Of a DNA stretch of 64,000 nt, positions 9,230 through 20,628 are shown piece after piece (the stretch's first letter is position 1; the number at the start of each line of letters is the position of its first letter). Source of the DNA: Sinohyriopsis cumingii (taxonomy: Eukaryota > Mollusca > Bivalvia > Unionida > Unionidae); assembly GCA_028554795.2 (NCBI GenBank), contig CM068831.1:38933144-38997143 (forward strand), read 5' to 3'. The notes beneath the pieces were generated by a model. That model saw nothing but the letters and a program-made list of their open reading frames with translations, searched no databases and was not told where the DNA came from. The translations under genes were made by a program, and so were the position numbers.

Positions 9230-11465
9230 TGGGTGGATGTCTTTATCGATGAATTCGACAGCCAGGGTGGAAGGCCTCCAAAATGAGCTTCATGACCAGG
9301 GCGTCACAAATAATATCGGTGGACTTCGGCTGTGATCATCCAGTCAGGAGTGGAATGAACTCCTCCAGGCTGTATCTTGCCCTTAACACACCACGTGAAG
9401 ACATCTAGCATATCGGATCGGTCACATCCCGGGTCAGCAGTGACCTCACCTGCCGCTGCACACCAGGACGAAAGTGACAAGCATGGTGCACCCACTGTCA
9501 AATTCAATGGAGAGACAACATCATTATCGGTACATGGAACGTTTGAACAGTGAGAGATATGGAAAATTAGAAAAGACTTAGACATGAGTTAGAAAAGGCA
9601 CTACTGTATCATTATTGGTCTCTGCTACGTGGCTAGATTAAAACTTTGGCGAAATAAGAACAGAAGAAGGACATAAGCTTCGCTTCAGCCGATGAGGGAC
9701 AAACACAATCATGGCGTTGTATTTCTTGTGAACAGCATAATGTGTTGCTGCCCAGTCTCAAACAGACTTATTACCATCCGTCCGAGGGCGGCTCCCTTTT
9801 AATATCACAATTATATTGTGTACCGACGCCTAACTATGATGAAAGCGAACTGTAGAATGTTATAATCAACTGCAAGATGTCATTGACAAATCGCCCCCCA
9901 AAAAAAGATTCGGTTTGTACAAGGAGACTGGAATGCAAAGGTAGGAGTTGATTCACAGACAAACTGGCAAAGGATTTGTGGACCCTTCTGCAATGTAGAG
10001 ACAAATGAAAGTGGACTCAGGCTTTTGGACATTGCCGCCTACAACAATCTTGTGCTAACCATCACGTTCGGCCCTCACAAAGGATATTGAAGATGGGCCT
10101 GGCACGGTCCAAACGGACAATATCACAACCAGACCGACTCCATCTTGGTGACAAGACGATTCAGCACGGGACTGAATATCGCAATAACGCAACGTTTCCC
10201 ATGAGCAGATATTGGAATTGATCATGATATATTAAAAGTGATCAAAACGCCGTACCAACCAAGAATAACCAATAAGTACGAGAAAAGCACAGGAGTCTAG
10301 ATAGAAAGACAATGCTTTGAAATCCAAGACAGTCAAAGCAGAGACGTTAGCACGATGGATACCAGCTGGTGAAAGATCTCACATATCTTAAACAAGTACC
10401 ACCATCCAAGACAAGTCAGGAAAATGGCCCACAGAAGATCAAGAGATCCTCAAACAATTGGCAGAATACTGCTCACAATTTTACAATTATAAAACCCAAG
10501 GAGACCCAACAGTATTAAAGCACCTTCCAGCAAAATAAATTGATGACAACACCATTCTTCGTGAGCAAGGAGAAACTGCAGTTAGGTCAGTAAAGACAGA
10601 AAATTCAGCTGGCGTTGACAACATGCCAGCAGAACTCATTCAAATAGGAAGAGAAAAGATAGTCACTGTCCTAAAAACAATCTGCAACAAGTTATTGCAG
10701 ACAGTAGAATGACCCAAAACATGTACTCAACCTTTGGTCATCGTGCTCCCCAAGAAAGGAAACCTGCAGTTATTTCAAAACCACAACACCGTCAGTCTGA
10801 TCAGCCGCCCAAGCGAAGTCATGCTGAAGACGAAAGACTCAAGCAGAGACATTTTTGCTGAAGAGCAAGCAGGTTTTCGAGAAATAAGGAGCATAAAGAA
10901 ACAAATATTCAATATCAGACTCCTTTGAGAGAAACACTTTTAGCATCAGCAAAATCTGTACCATGCCATCAAAGCTTTCAAGAAGGTCGAACAACAGTTG
11001 GAAGTCAAACAGGGTTGCATACTGCCACATACACTCCTCAGCAATGTTTTGGAAAGGATCGGAGGAAGAACAACCACCAAACTTCGCTTTACAGATGATA
11101 GTGATGGATTAACAGGAGATAAAAAAGAAGTACTTTCTGACTTGGGTGACAAACAACACCAATGGTACCAGTGCAGAAATAAAAGTACTTAGACAGAAGC
11201 TGGAAACAGTCACAAGTTTCAGGTACTTGTGAGCTATTATGAAAGATGAGGACTCAAAACTAGAATTACTTAGCAGGATTGCCCGGACAACAGCAGCAAT
11301 AACAAGCTTGAGGCCAATATGGAAGGATACAAACATTGCTATTGCTTCCATTGACACTCACATCAGATCTACAGAACAGGATTCATTGAAATGAGATGCT
11401 TCCGCAAGATCTTCGGAATCGCATACATTGACCATGTATCTAACGCTCAGATAGGCAGAAAATAA
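9230..11465 (+). mobile_element. Degraded RTE-like LINE, plus strand, copy 1
   Basis: Plus-strand pieces in shifting frames follow the order of an RTE-type endonuclease and RT. They are GTWNV at 9528-9542; RPRAAPFNITI near 9780-9810; VQGDWNAKVGVD near 9920-9950; ETNESGLRLLD near 10000-10030; the histidine segment HNQTDSILV near 10120-10150; VLPKKGNLQLF, EEQAGF and RSIKKQIFNIRLL (10734-10928); VKQGC and FTDDSDGLTG (10998-11130, with the RT catalytic block reading FTDD); and SRIARTTAAITSLRPIW (about 11270-11320). It ends with a short frame stopping at 11463-11465, followed by an A-rich run. Many stops and at least one deletion between endonuclease and RT mark it as long dead. The 5' limit is approximate. 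Confidence 0.82.
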
Positions 11466-12762
11466 AAAAAATAAAAAATCTCGCGCCAAATTAGTAAGGT
11501 ATCGATTTATATTGAACAAAATCACGGCCATTTTTACAAAGGCGTATATAAGGAAATGTTTGTTTGGCTGAATGACATAAGTGCATAATGTGGTGTATTG
11601 AATGCATAGTTTTGGCTATAAAATATAATTAAATTTTGCTAGTACACTTTGGAGTGCGATAATCACTAGTATTAAGCAGAAGTGAATGCCTCAGGACTAC
11701 CTTCTTTCTTACAATTTACTACTGTTTGCATAATATTCAGGAATACAATATTCCTTAAGAAAATTATATTAGATATTTATACCGGAAATGTTGTTATCCA
11801 CGTTTTCTAACATGAGACATTACAGAAAATTCTCAGATAGTATTGACAGATTGTGTTATGTAAGAGCTATATTCAATTCATATAGGATGAATCTCTCAAT
11901 AATAATATTTGGCGAATTCAACCGCATTTTCTAAAGAAAATGTTAGGCACCACAAACTGCACGTTCCTTGGTGAATACATAATGATACACATTTCCTGAA
12001 ACAACGTAGATGTTACGTATTTTATACTACGGGATTAGTTAGATCTAGACTGGGGATAAACTATAGTTTTCTTAATACATAATATTTCCTTAGGTGCGAT
12101 CACTTCTAAATATTATGCGAATTTGTTTCAATAAAAAAAACGAAATTCGAAATTGCTTTGTCTATTTGTCTTAACCAAAACATCAGGAAATAGTACTACT
12201 ATGGCTACTGATACAACTGCTACGACAACTACCACTATTATAACTCAAAGTGCATTAGAAAATGCTACTTCTACTACAGTTGCTAAATTCCTAAATCATG
12301 CACTCATGCTACCATTACTGCAGCGACTACTACTGCTGCAACAATCAATATTAATAATACTAATATTACTATAAGCAAACACATAAAATATTGCACGTTA
12401 TATTTATTCATGTGTTCAGAAATATATTCCAGGTTTTCTCTTTGGAATATTCATATCTTGTTTACACTGTGTTAGGAGATTAGATCATGTTCAATATAGT
12501 GGCATTTTGCAACACCAGATTAAATAATAAGTTCAAAATATATATATACACAATATTAAATTTTATAATTGTCTTTACTTTATATAATTTATGTTTGATT
12601 TTTTTCAGACGTAATGTCTTTATTATCAGAATATAATGGTAAAATACGACATTTTACGTTTTCTTTGTTTATTGTATCAACCAATGAGTACTGATTTTTA
12701 TTTTCAAATACACGAAATATTGCATTAAATTCAGTCCAATTCATTTGTAATTAGTAGCACTT
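11466..12762. other. AT-rich stretch with no recognised gene
   Basis: It begins with an A-rich run that may be the tail of the preceding LINE. A degenerate ACT/CTA-rich tract at about 12190-12370 gives a spurious Thr- and Leu-rich open frame. Nothing else was recognised. Equivalent stretches are 32094-33390 and 52730-54026. Confidence 0.65.
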
Positions 12763-12872
12763 GAATAATAATAATAATACTAACAAAAATAATAATAATA
12801 ATAATAAAACAGCATTAAAAGTACTACTACTACTATTGGTACTACTGCTACTACTGTTACTAATAATAATAT
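12763..12872. repeat. AAT/ACT trinucleotide microsatellite
   Basis: Interrupted (AAT)n, then (TAC)n, then (TAA)n. Copy 1 is 6 bp shorter than copies 2 (33391-33506) and 3 (54027-54142), which explains most of the unit length difference. Translation of the minus strand gives runs of Ser and Leu that should not be taken as protein. Confidence 0.9.
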
Positions 12873-14993
12873 TATCTAAGAAGATAGTTAATAGTCTTGC
12901 AGTGGAACCACTATATATGTGATCAGCAAAATCTCCAGGATTAGTGAATACATAAAACAGACGTACACTGCACCAAAAATGTGCACCAAATACACAGCTC
13001 ATTAAAATATTTGTAGAGTTATAATTTTGCAGAAGACTAAATATTAAGTGCTGGCTTATAATCGTTTCCATTTAACTGTACTAGTTCAAGCCAACTATTT
13101 TCCTAACATAGTACTGTAGCGTCATATGCGGTAGTTAGTTTTATACTCAATATTTATAACATCATATGCCGTATTTCCACTATGATGCTGATAAAAGTAA
13201 TTGATATATTTCCTGAAATCCTTGATCCCAAATCAGATTAAGATACAAAAAAATGAATAGGTTTCCCGAAATCTTTGATTCCCAAACATGTATGTATATT
13301 TCAATTTTTTTTAATAAAAAAATCCAATGCAAACAAATGCCGATAATTCAGCGCAACTAGTTTCGCATTTTATGTATGTATCTTCAGGCACAACATCTTT
13401 TGAAATAAATAGATGACGTCTTTATATTTTAAAATATGGTCACATTCTATCAAAATAACAGTAGTAACGGGAGAGTTATTATCACTTCCAAACGAGCAAT
13501 AGAAACAACAGAAGTCGGACTTAGGCGCACATATAAATTTAGCCAGTTAAAGCTGATGTTGTAATGTCTATAAGTGTGTCAAAACAAATACCTTCACGTC
13601 CTTTTCTGGGTCTTTAGTATCTGTTAGAAAAGAAACACTACTCAGTGATTGCCAAATTATGTTAAACCATACATTCATTTCCCCAACGGTCGATGGTTTG
13701 TGTGTTTGAGTGTGTTTAAGTAACGTATCCATAATATGAGAAAATAAGACAGATGGACACATAAGTTTCCTTGGAATAGTTTCCTTTGAATCACAATGCA
13801 AATGTCATAACACATCACCAAATTCCATTTTGTCTTTCTTATAATGTCTGTCTCTACCTTTCATTCTCTTCGCATGCATTTTATTCCCTCTTCATTCTCT
13901 TTCTGTTACCTTAACGTCTTGTGTCTAAGACGGGTTTGTATCTTTCTGTTTCTAATTTTGAAGAGTTCTCAACTTCTCGCTTCTTGTGCTTCTTTTTAAT
14001 AAGCCTTTCAGAAGACCAGTGTCCTGTAACCTGACAATGATAATACATATTTCTACCTTTGTTCAATTTTCTCTTGTTCTTTCTTTTCATTCAGATGTCG
14101 CATCTATTGTGACATTTGCTTCCAGAGCCCGATGTCAGATCTCGCATCAATCGTGACTTTTATTTCCAGACGAATTGTCCGTATTCTTATTTTAAGTATT
14201 CTTCGAATAACTATCTGTAAATCATAGAGGGTCGACTTAATTTCACTCTTCCATATTTTCCTTCTTCACAGTCGGAACGCAGATTTAATGTATCTGAGGC
14301 AACAGAAAGAGAATTTCACCAGCCAAAATTCCTAAAACTTGTATTAATCTATCCACACTCACGGTAGTCAGTTGTCAGCAGTATCAAACAACAATGACTA
14401 CCAAAGCAACATCAACCGGTAATGAAATTGGACTTAGCTTGAGACATTTATAGCTAATAATACCAAGTCAATAAGTATATAAAGTGTGTTTTTCATGCAT
14501 AGAAGATGTGAGTGCGTGCGTATAAATTAGTCAAATATAATGTTGTAATCAAATTAAAATGATCTCCATAGTCCAGCGAGATCGTGGACGTAGATGCCAA
14601 GTGGTGACATAGACGACGACTTTCCTTGTTTTTGTCCCACGTGCTAACTAAATGTTTAACGCAAGAACATGCCAGCGATGTCGACGATGTGGTGCGTGAA
14701 ATGAATCAACGTACACTACCTCCTCGGCCACAAGACAAAGAGAATCCTGATCCAGCAAAGATAAAGTCGCTCAGAAACTCCAGAAAATTATTATCATATT
14801 TGATAGAGATGCAAAACCTGACCTGACCTGCAGCTAAATTTGACCTGCATCAAATGTGCACCAATGCTTACACCTACAAGATGAAATTTGCAAGAGGTCT
14901 TATTCATGTCTGAAGTGCCACCCTAGAAAACAGCAGATTTAATTACAGACTTGTGTGAATCCATCTTAGTTACAACAAAATTGCAGTGCCAAG
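12873..14993. other. AT-rich stretch with no recognised gene
   Basis: A pyrimidine-rich plus strand runs from 13810 to 14110. A 66-codon open frame at 14626-14826 (acidic and basic, no known family) is kept in copies 2 and 3 (35260-35460 and 55909-56109), but I have no evidence that it is expressed. Nothing else was recognised. Confidence 0.6.
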
Positions 14994-15102
14994 CTAAAGA
15001 GGCCAACCCGGGTTTTTCCTCCACCATTAATACTGGCCGCTATGTGTGCTAAAATATGGCGTTAAACCCTACAACAACAACAACAACAACTAAAGAGGCC
15101 AA
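14994..15102 (+). mobile_element. 5'-truncated SINE-type retroposon tail with 13-bp target-site duplication, copy 1
   Basis: The 13-bp direct repeat CTAAAGAGGCCAA flanks an 83-bp insert (14994-15006 and 15090-15102). The insert begins CCCGGGTTTTTCC, contains ACTGGCCGCTATGTGTGC and GGCGTTAAACCC, and ends in (CAA)n. Perfect duplications and a simple-repeat tail are the marks of LINE-driven retroposition. The sequence resembles SINE 3' ends I know from molluscs; this was not checked by search. Confidence 0.85.
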
Positions 15103-15470
15103 TTGTTTGAGAATCTCCATCCAGTTTAAAGTCTCCAATTTAGTAGACATGCATAAATCACACGGTTCAAAATAATTACATACTTCAACACATTCAACAA
15201 ACCAGTGACAAGTTTAACATGACCGACGGAACCATTACGCTTTGCATGACCCACGCTTCACCTCCTAGAGAGACTGGGGCACCTCGCAAGACGAGAACTA
15301 TACCGCATAATAGAAAACATCATTCACGTTTTCAATTTCTCCGTTGATCATGGGGCTTGTGAAACTTTAATACTGAAAGCAATTTTTTCCACTGTCTCTT
15401 TCCGATTTTAGACTCCACCGACGATATTGGCGCGAAGAGGAAGGATATGTAGCCTTACAAAGACAGCCGT
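15103..15470. other. Stretch upstream of the polymerase remnant
   Basis: No clear family match. A plus-strand frame of about 48 codons at roughly 15261-15410, ending just before the polymerase remnant, is open but not recognised. It could be further decayed polymerase sequence. Confidence 0.4.
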
Positions 15471-15734
15471 AAGGATGCTACAATCATTGCTCACAATTTC
15501 TCTTGATACGACGGAATGTTTCCTTCTGAATCTATTCAAACGATCGCACCGATTATGGTTGGAGCCAGTCTAGTCGAAGTGAAATCGCGACAAATGCATT
15601 TTAAAGATTTCATGAATTATTTGGCAATGTGTTTGAAAAAAATGACTAAAATATTTGGAATGACACATGGACAGAAGTTTCTTTCTTTTCTTTTCTTTTT
15701 CTATACCTACTTGGTTCCCTCAATCACAATCTGA
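15471..15734 (+). pseudogene. Family B DNA polymerase (protein-primed, Polinton/adintovirus type) exonuclease-domain remnant, copy 1
   Basis: One plus-strand frame reads ATIIAHNFS (from 15474), a TGA stop at 15504-15506, then YDGMF. It continues to a block with MHFKDFMNYLAM (about 15594-15630) and MTKIFGM (about 15642-15662). A HN...YDG block followed some 30 to 40 residues later by a D-S/F-x-N-Y/F-L block and a K-x-F-G block is the pattern of the 3'-5' exonuclease domain in polymerases of Maverick/Polinton and adintovirus elements (established family knowledge, recalled not searched). The frame degenerates near 15680, and matching-looking sequence moves to another frame. The family protein is over 1000 residues, so only a small fragment remains. 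It lies 2 kb upstream of an ATPase remnant of the same kind of element. Confidence 0.65.
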
Positions 15735-16807
15735 AATGTTCTTTTTTAGATTTTACCATGGAGGAGTTGTACGAGCAAACATACAGACGACGCCCGAGGT
15801 TAGACAGACACAGATACTTCTGAATCCACTAGACAATTTCTTTGTATAAAGAACCAATGCAACGCGCTTGCCATGCGATGAGGACGAATTTCGAAGAAAA
15901 GAAATCAAATACATCCATGTTTGTTCTTTGTATCTTTGAATACTTGGATAGTAAAATACAACGTGACCGTCTAGTTTGTAAAGCTTCAGATTAACGCAAA
16001 TAATAATAATTGCGTCCAAACGAACATACCGCACCAGAGGTCTCAAAGTGGTCGATTTTATCAATCGTCATTTTTCAGTAAACCATCTCACAGGGTCTTT
16101 GACTGTATGATTCATAGCTACATTGTTTGCATGCTTTGTAGCACTCTTGAAAGTGAAGACTTATACCAGATTGAATCAATACGTTTAAACACAACCTGGT
16201 TTGACACCTACGACAACACCCCTTAACGATGGGTGTAACATCAGTTAAAGAAATTAATATTTCCTTCAGATTTCTCTGTCGGATATCGTTTGTCTGTCGA
16301 TTTCACTATTCGCTCAAAGAACAAAGAAAACAAAGGTATTTCTATGAATGACTAGTTTAGAATTCGGAATTTACCAATTCTGCTAACTGCACGCATTTGC
16401 AGAGAGTTTGTCAAGATACAAGTGAAACATCATTTGAGGAATTTTTCTATAATTGCTATTTCCACAGTAGATGAAAAGTTATTCTTGGCAAATACTATCA
16501 CAGACAGAAAACAACAACGTGAATATGAAGTTTACCACGCTACGGCTTTTGTCCTCACTGTTGCAATAAATTCAGTGGAAGGAAGTCAATGACAGTGTTG
16601 AGTTATTAGAGTATCAAGAACCGTTAACAGAACTGATTCCATCCACGTCTATTCCATTATAGTTTGGACGACGGGTAATTTGCGTTTTAATGACGGCATT
16701 TTCGTCGGATTTCGGTTATCGAAGCGTAATAATTCCAAATTTATTTTCGTAAGTAAGATACGTTGTGTTAAAATAGCGATGAGCAAACGTTTTCATGCCC
16801 ATGTTAA
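15735..16807. other. Degraded stretch between viral-type remnants
   Basis: No domain recognised. A 39-codon plus frame at 16107-16226 (containing ESEDLYQIES and TTWFDTYDNTP) and a short frame near 16405-16475 look compositionally protein-like, but they match nothing I can name. They may be scraps of the same element. Confidence 0.4.
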
Positions 16808-17059
16808 GAATACATTCGTCGATCATTAGTTCCGCTTTATACTTATCAAGATGCGTGTATATGCAGTTGTTTATACCAGCAACTTTTCCATTGGGAAGAT
16901 GTACATGACAGGAAATTTTCTGGTGTCGATGCATGGAAGCAAGAAGGAGTTAACTTACAAACACTGAGAGGTGAACATGAGATAATGATAAAAGCCGTAG
17001 TAGAAAACCCGAAACAGGATCTATTACAAATCCACGAAAGTAATTTCGTACAAATATAA
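16808..17059 (+). pseudogene. 83-codon open frame without a start, possible viral-type relic, copy 1
   Basis: The frame opens after a TAA at 16805-16807 and runs 83 codons to a TAA at 17057-17059. It has no early ATG. Its composition is ordinary for protein, with an ending that reads VVENPKQDLLQIHESNFVQI. It sits between the polymerase and ATPase remnants and on the same strand, so it may be the end of a third gene of that element, for example a capsid gene. No family was recognised and that identity is a guess. The same frame is open in copies 2 and 3. Confidence 0.35.
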
Positions 17060-17490
17060 AGGAAATGAGAAGAAAGACAATACCGGAGAAATTAGAGACA
17101 CTAAATTTGTATAAATATAAGAAGACGACCATAGCTTGCACATACATTTAATGGGACAGACATTAAATCACGAACGGAATAATATATGCCGTATGTGTTT
17201 TAAATCTTCGAAAGAAAAATGTTTTCTTGTGTTTTGACACCAATATTAGAAATGTTAGTCTAGCTTCAGATGTATTAAATGTATTTTGCATTTGATAATC
17301 TTTTCAGCATTCTCAACGTGTTACTATCGCTGCCTCGTCCTTCAATTCCTCTAGTATCAAACGATAGACAAACATTTAGAAAACGTTGGGAGTCCTTGCA
17401 TATTCGCAATTTCTTTAAAATGTTGATTTATATATCGAGTGGTTCAAACAAACTAGAGCGTTTCATCGAATACAAATCGCATTTGTCTGA
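17060..17490. other. Degraded stretch upstream of the ATPase remnant
   Basis: A 74-codon plus frame at 17279-17503 has no recognised family. The ATPase Walker A region would be expected about here, but I could not find it in any frame. Confidence 0.4.
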
Positions 17491-17940
17491 TTGTCAAGCG
17501 TAAAATACCATGCGTTGTTACAAGGTGAGGTTTGCACTTTCTTTAAATTTCTTTCAATTAAATCGATTTTGTTTACAGAAGTCATTTTTCGTGAAGATTT
17601 TGGAATCGTGTTTGACTTCAGTCAAACCACATCGTGTCATCTTCGAGGAGATGTTAGAATAAGACGTAGAAGAATAAACCTTGGTTTAAACGCCACGGAC
17701 ACCATTGTAATGCCAGCACAACAGTTATTTCAAGCACATCCCAAAATCAGTCCCAATGCTCATTATGTGCTATTGTTCAAATATGGAAGAAACAGATCAC
17801 AGGTACATATGTTAGCCAAACAATTGAACCCTATGACTGATCTATGACATTGCAACACCAATGCTTATTTACGCATCGATTTAGAACCAACCAATTCGCT
17901 ATTATTTGAGACTACTTTGTACCAATTAGTTACACGTTAA
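17491..17940 (+). pseudogene. C-terminal part of a Polinton/adintovirus-type packaging ATPase, copy 1
   Basis: Residues 77-110 of the frame starting at 17491 read QQLFQ, then NAHYVLLFKYGRN and SQVHMLAKQLNP. This pattern (a Gln-Leu-Phe block, Asn-Ala-His-Tyr, then Leu-Phe-Lys and a Gln a few residues later) marks the last third of FtsK/HerA-superfamily packaging ATPases in Maverick/Polinton elements, adintoviruses and relatives. It follows the Walker B strand in that family. A TGA stop at 17845-17847 interrupts the frame, and the same frame then resumes with YLRIDLEPTN and ends at 17938-17940, as the family C-terminus does. Walker A and Walker B were not found, so the protein is truncated. An intron-like segment (GT at 17525, pyrimidine-rich end and AG at 17578) lies near the start. 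Family assignment is from memory, without a search. Confidence 0.72.
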
Positions 17941-20628
17941 GTGTTAATAATGATGTCCTGTTATTTACATTTCTCCTTTCGCATCATTCGGAAGAAAGGA
18001 AGAAAATTTAAAATCATCCTACACTTCTTTTTTTTTTTTCTTCTTCAAACGGTAGCCCACACGACCTCCTTTCAATCGCATTCTCCTGCCAAATTGTGTC
18101 GTAGTCCGTATGCCATCCGTTGCATTGAAGGTTCTTGCGCATTTATTAGAAGCTGGTTTCAAGTGTTACGACTGTTTACTTTGAGATCACGTCAATTACT
18201 TTAAAACATAATCAACATACCCAAACTAACAAACCCATTTTGAAGAAAAAACAAAACAAAAAAAAAACAATATGCAAACCAAAAATCAATTCATTTTTAA
18301 CTGATGGATGTAATTGTTTATGAGGTGTCATTATTTTGTCCCCTTATATATAGAATCTTAAAAGAAAAAGCTAAATGAAGAAAAATATGAAAGGTCGCCA
18401 AAAAAGGCAACATCCCCACAAACAAAAGAATTGCCGCAGAAAGAAGAAAAGCTCCACGAAGAAAAGGGATAAAACAAATATCTTGACATAAAAGAGACGT
18501 GATGTTGCTACGTCGTGAAAGCACTATAAAACAAACGACGGCATTGACTGATTGTGTCTCCTCCTGCAAGATGTATTTCATCTTCTCCGTTCATGATCAT
18601 GCCTGCCAAATCTAATCTAATATCATTGTCCATTGGATGGGAAAATAAAAATTCATTTCTAAATGAACTATTTCTACGGCAGCGACGACGTCTACTACTG
18701 TTCTAGCGGCTGCAAAGGTGGCCTTCTCTAAGACAAACGAAGATAAAGGGCAAGTGCACTACAATGTTTTACAAGAAATGTCACTCCTTTTCTCAACACG
18801 AGTTTGTAACAATGATTTGCTACACTTAAAAAATTTGTCAAAAGCAAAATGTTTACTATCAATATAAGCTATGTGAAGTGAATTTTCAAACTTACCCACT
18901 TATCAACTTTATGTTTTATGTTATACGAGATGTTTGCCGTTTATCACACACATATACCTACAACTTTACCAGAAACCATAACTATATACAATCCCCCATT
19001 TTAAATAGCTTGAAAAAATGGTCACAGAATCTAGCAACCCTTCCTTGCATAACTACCTCGGTGTGTGTATGCAAAAATGAGTAAGTGACAAACATTGTCG
19101 GTTTGGAAACGCAAACCATCAATGTTACAATGCACGATTTCATAACATGATTGTAAATTCACTATAGTATGTTCTGTAATTGTTGAAAATCAGATCATAT
19201 GCATTAGGTTTCCACACTGCCTGTCGACAATCAAGAAGGAAACAAACATTTACGTTACTCGTTTTGAGTGATTTCATTGCTTTACATGCTATTTACACAG
19301 TGAGAGAGTTAGAGGAGGTTTTCTTTTCCAGGTCCTTATTCGTTTGAAAAAGGAAAACAACGTCCAACCAAAGTTGTTTTCGATGCAAACTGTGTCAGTA
19401 ATATGTTAAAATACGTAACGGAATGTTTGGATAGCTTTGGTTAGAACTTACGTACTGTTTTCACAATCCATCGTGGACCTTTCTAGGAGCAGACAAGCAC
19501 GTGATCTTCTGTTTAGGTCACTGGTCATGGAGTCACGTGCCTCGTCAGTATACATTGTCCCCGATGTTGCCCCCAACACGTGCGATTGTGACTTTGAGGT
19601 GTTTTTAAAAGCCAATTTCATGGCTGTTGACGTACTCTTTTTACAGCCACTTAACGTCGGAGGTACCAACCTGATTGTTTTAGACTACCTCCCGATCCGC
19701 CTTTGTTTTATAATGAATATTGTCCTCGCTAACCACAAGCAGTGCCGCGTCTTTCTGAGAGTATCTACTGGCATAATAGATATGGCCACGGCAAGATAGT
19801 TTCTAAACTAAGCGGCAACTCACAGATATGTCACTTCAAGCAGTGTGCCGGGCGTCGGGCCTACAGCACTTCTATGGACCAGTAAGTGAAATAAATGACG
19901 GTCAGCTGCTGGCCCAGCAGATGAAATCAATGAGTACTGATATATGAGTTGGACAAAAGTAGATGGTAATCAGTCTTATGAAAGCGGCGCTTAAAGAAAC
20001 GCATATTCTTTACATGTTTATAATGTCTTCTGTGGCCTTAAAACTCTGCACCGATAGCCATTACGTGGTTGTTGAGAAGGTTCAGTTATGTGAATGATCG
20101 GCAATAGATGTACAGACTCGATTTCCGCTTGGTACTGCCATATAGCAACCGTGAAACATCTCTGATCCATGTGTGGTGTTGATTGTCATCGTAAACAAAG
20201 TATCCGCAGTTTGATGGTTTTAGCCTGACTTGTATCGGAGATGCACACAGGGTAGAGAGCATGAATTCAAGTCATTCATGTTCACCGCGATGGTATGGTT
20301 GAGGTCATCACTTTTGTCAGAGATCCTCATTGGAAACTTCAGTTTGTCAAAGAGAAAGGAATGTCTCATTCAAAATATCCGATGTCGAGTTCATAAGAAC
20401 GGATCTGTTGGAAATCAACTAAATTTGGTGGTGTTAAAGTCATTTGCCATGAAACGGCTTGTACAGCGAAATTATTTTGCTAGGCCGCTAGCCTAAGTAT
20501 TTGTTTAAAACTTTTCTATTCGATCAACAATCTTAGCGATTGTCATGATCATGCTTCAGTATCAGGTCGTCAAGGTCACCAGCCAACTTCATTATACTTT
20601 GCTGGCAGATATGTAAGCGAGCATGTAA
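17941..20628. other. Stretch with no recognised gene, including a small basic open frame
   Basis: A 38-codon plus frame at 18375-18491 is almost half Lys and Arg. A 120-codon plus frame at 19437-19799 is open in all three copies, but an antisense frame at 19448-19669 is open too and neither matches a known family. An 88-codon frame lies at 20230-20496. Long T and A runs occur near 18030 and 18250. Equivalent stretches are 38575-41262 and 59215-61903. Confidence 0.5.

Larger units (their letters stand above)
1..20628. repeat. Macrosatellite unit, copy 1 (20628 bp)
   Basis: The sequence that begins here restarts at 20629, 41263 and 61904 in the same orientation, with near-complete identity over the whole length. 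The boundary is arbitrary because the window opens inside the array: copies 2 to 4 are each preceded by the same bases that end the previous copy. Copy 1 differs from copies 2 and 3 at about a dozen sites in its first 12.9 kb, including one base of a poly-A run near 890, a T/A run near 4925, single bases near 1485, 2708, 4037, 4300, 4609, 10850, 11946 and 12687, and 6 fewer bases in the microsatellite near 12770. Confidence 0.97.

Noticed and set aside
12153-12374. Thr- and Leu-rich plus frame
   Set aside because: Translation of a degenerate ACT/CTA tract.
12751-13071. Leu- and Ser-rich minus frame
   Set aside because: Translation of a trinucleotide microsatellite; its length changes with the repeat count.
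17279-17503. Possible Walker A region of the ATPase
   Set aside because: A Ser-Gly-Ser segment is present, but it lacks the Gly-Lys-Thr/Ser loop and lies in a different frame from the recognised C-terminal part.
18318-18581. Hydrophobic minus frame resembling a membrane protein
   Set aside because: Antisense of a Lys/Arg-rich, A-rich segment; hydrophobicity follows from base composition.
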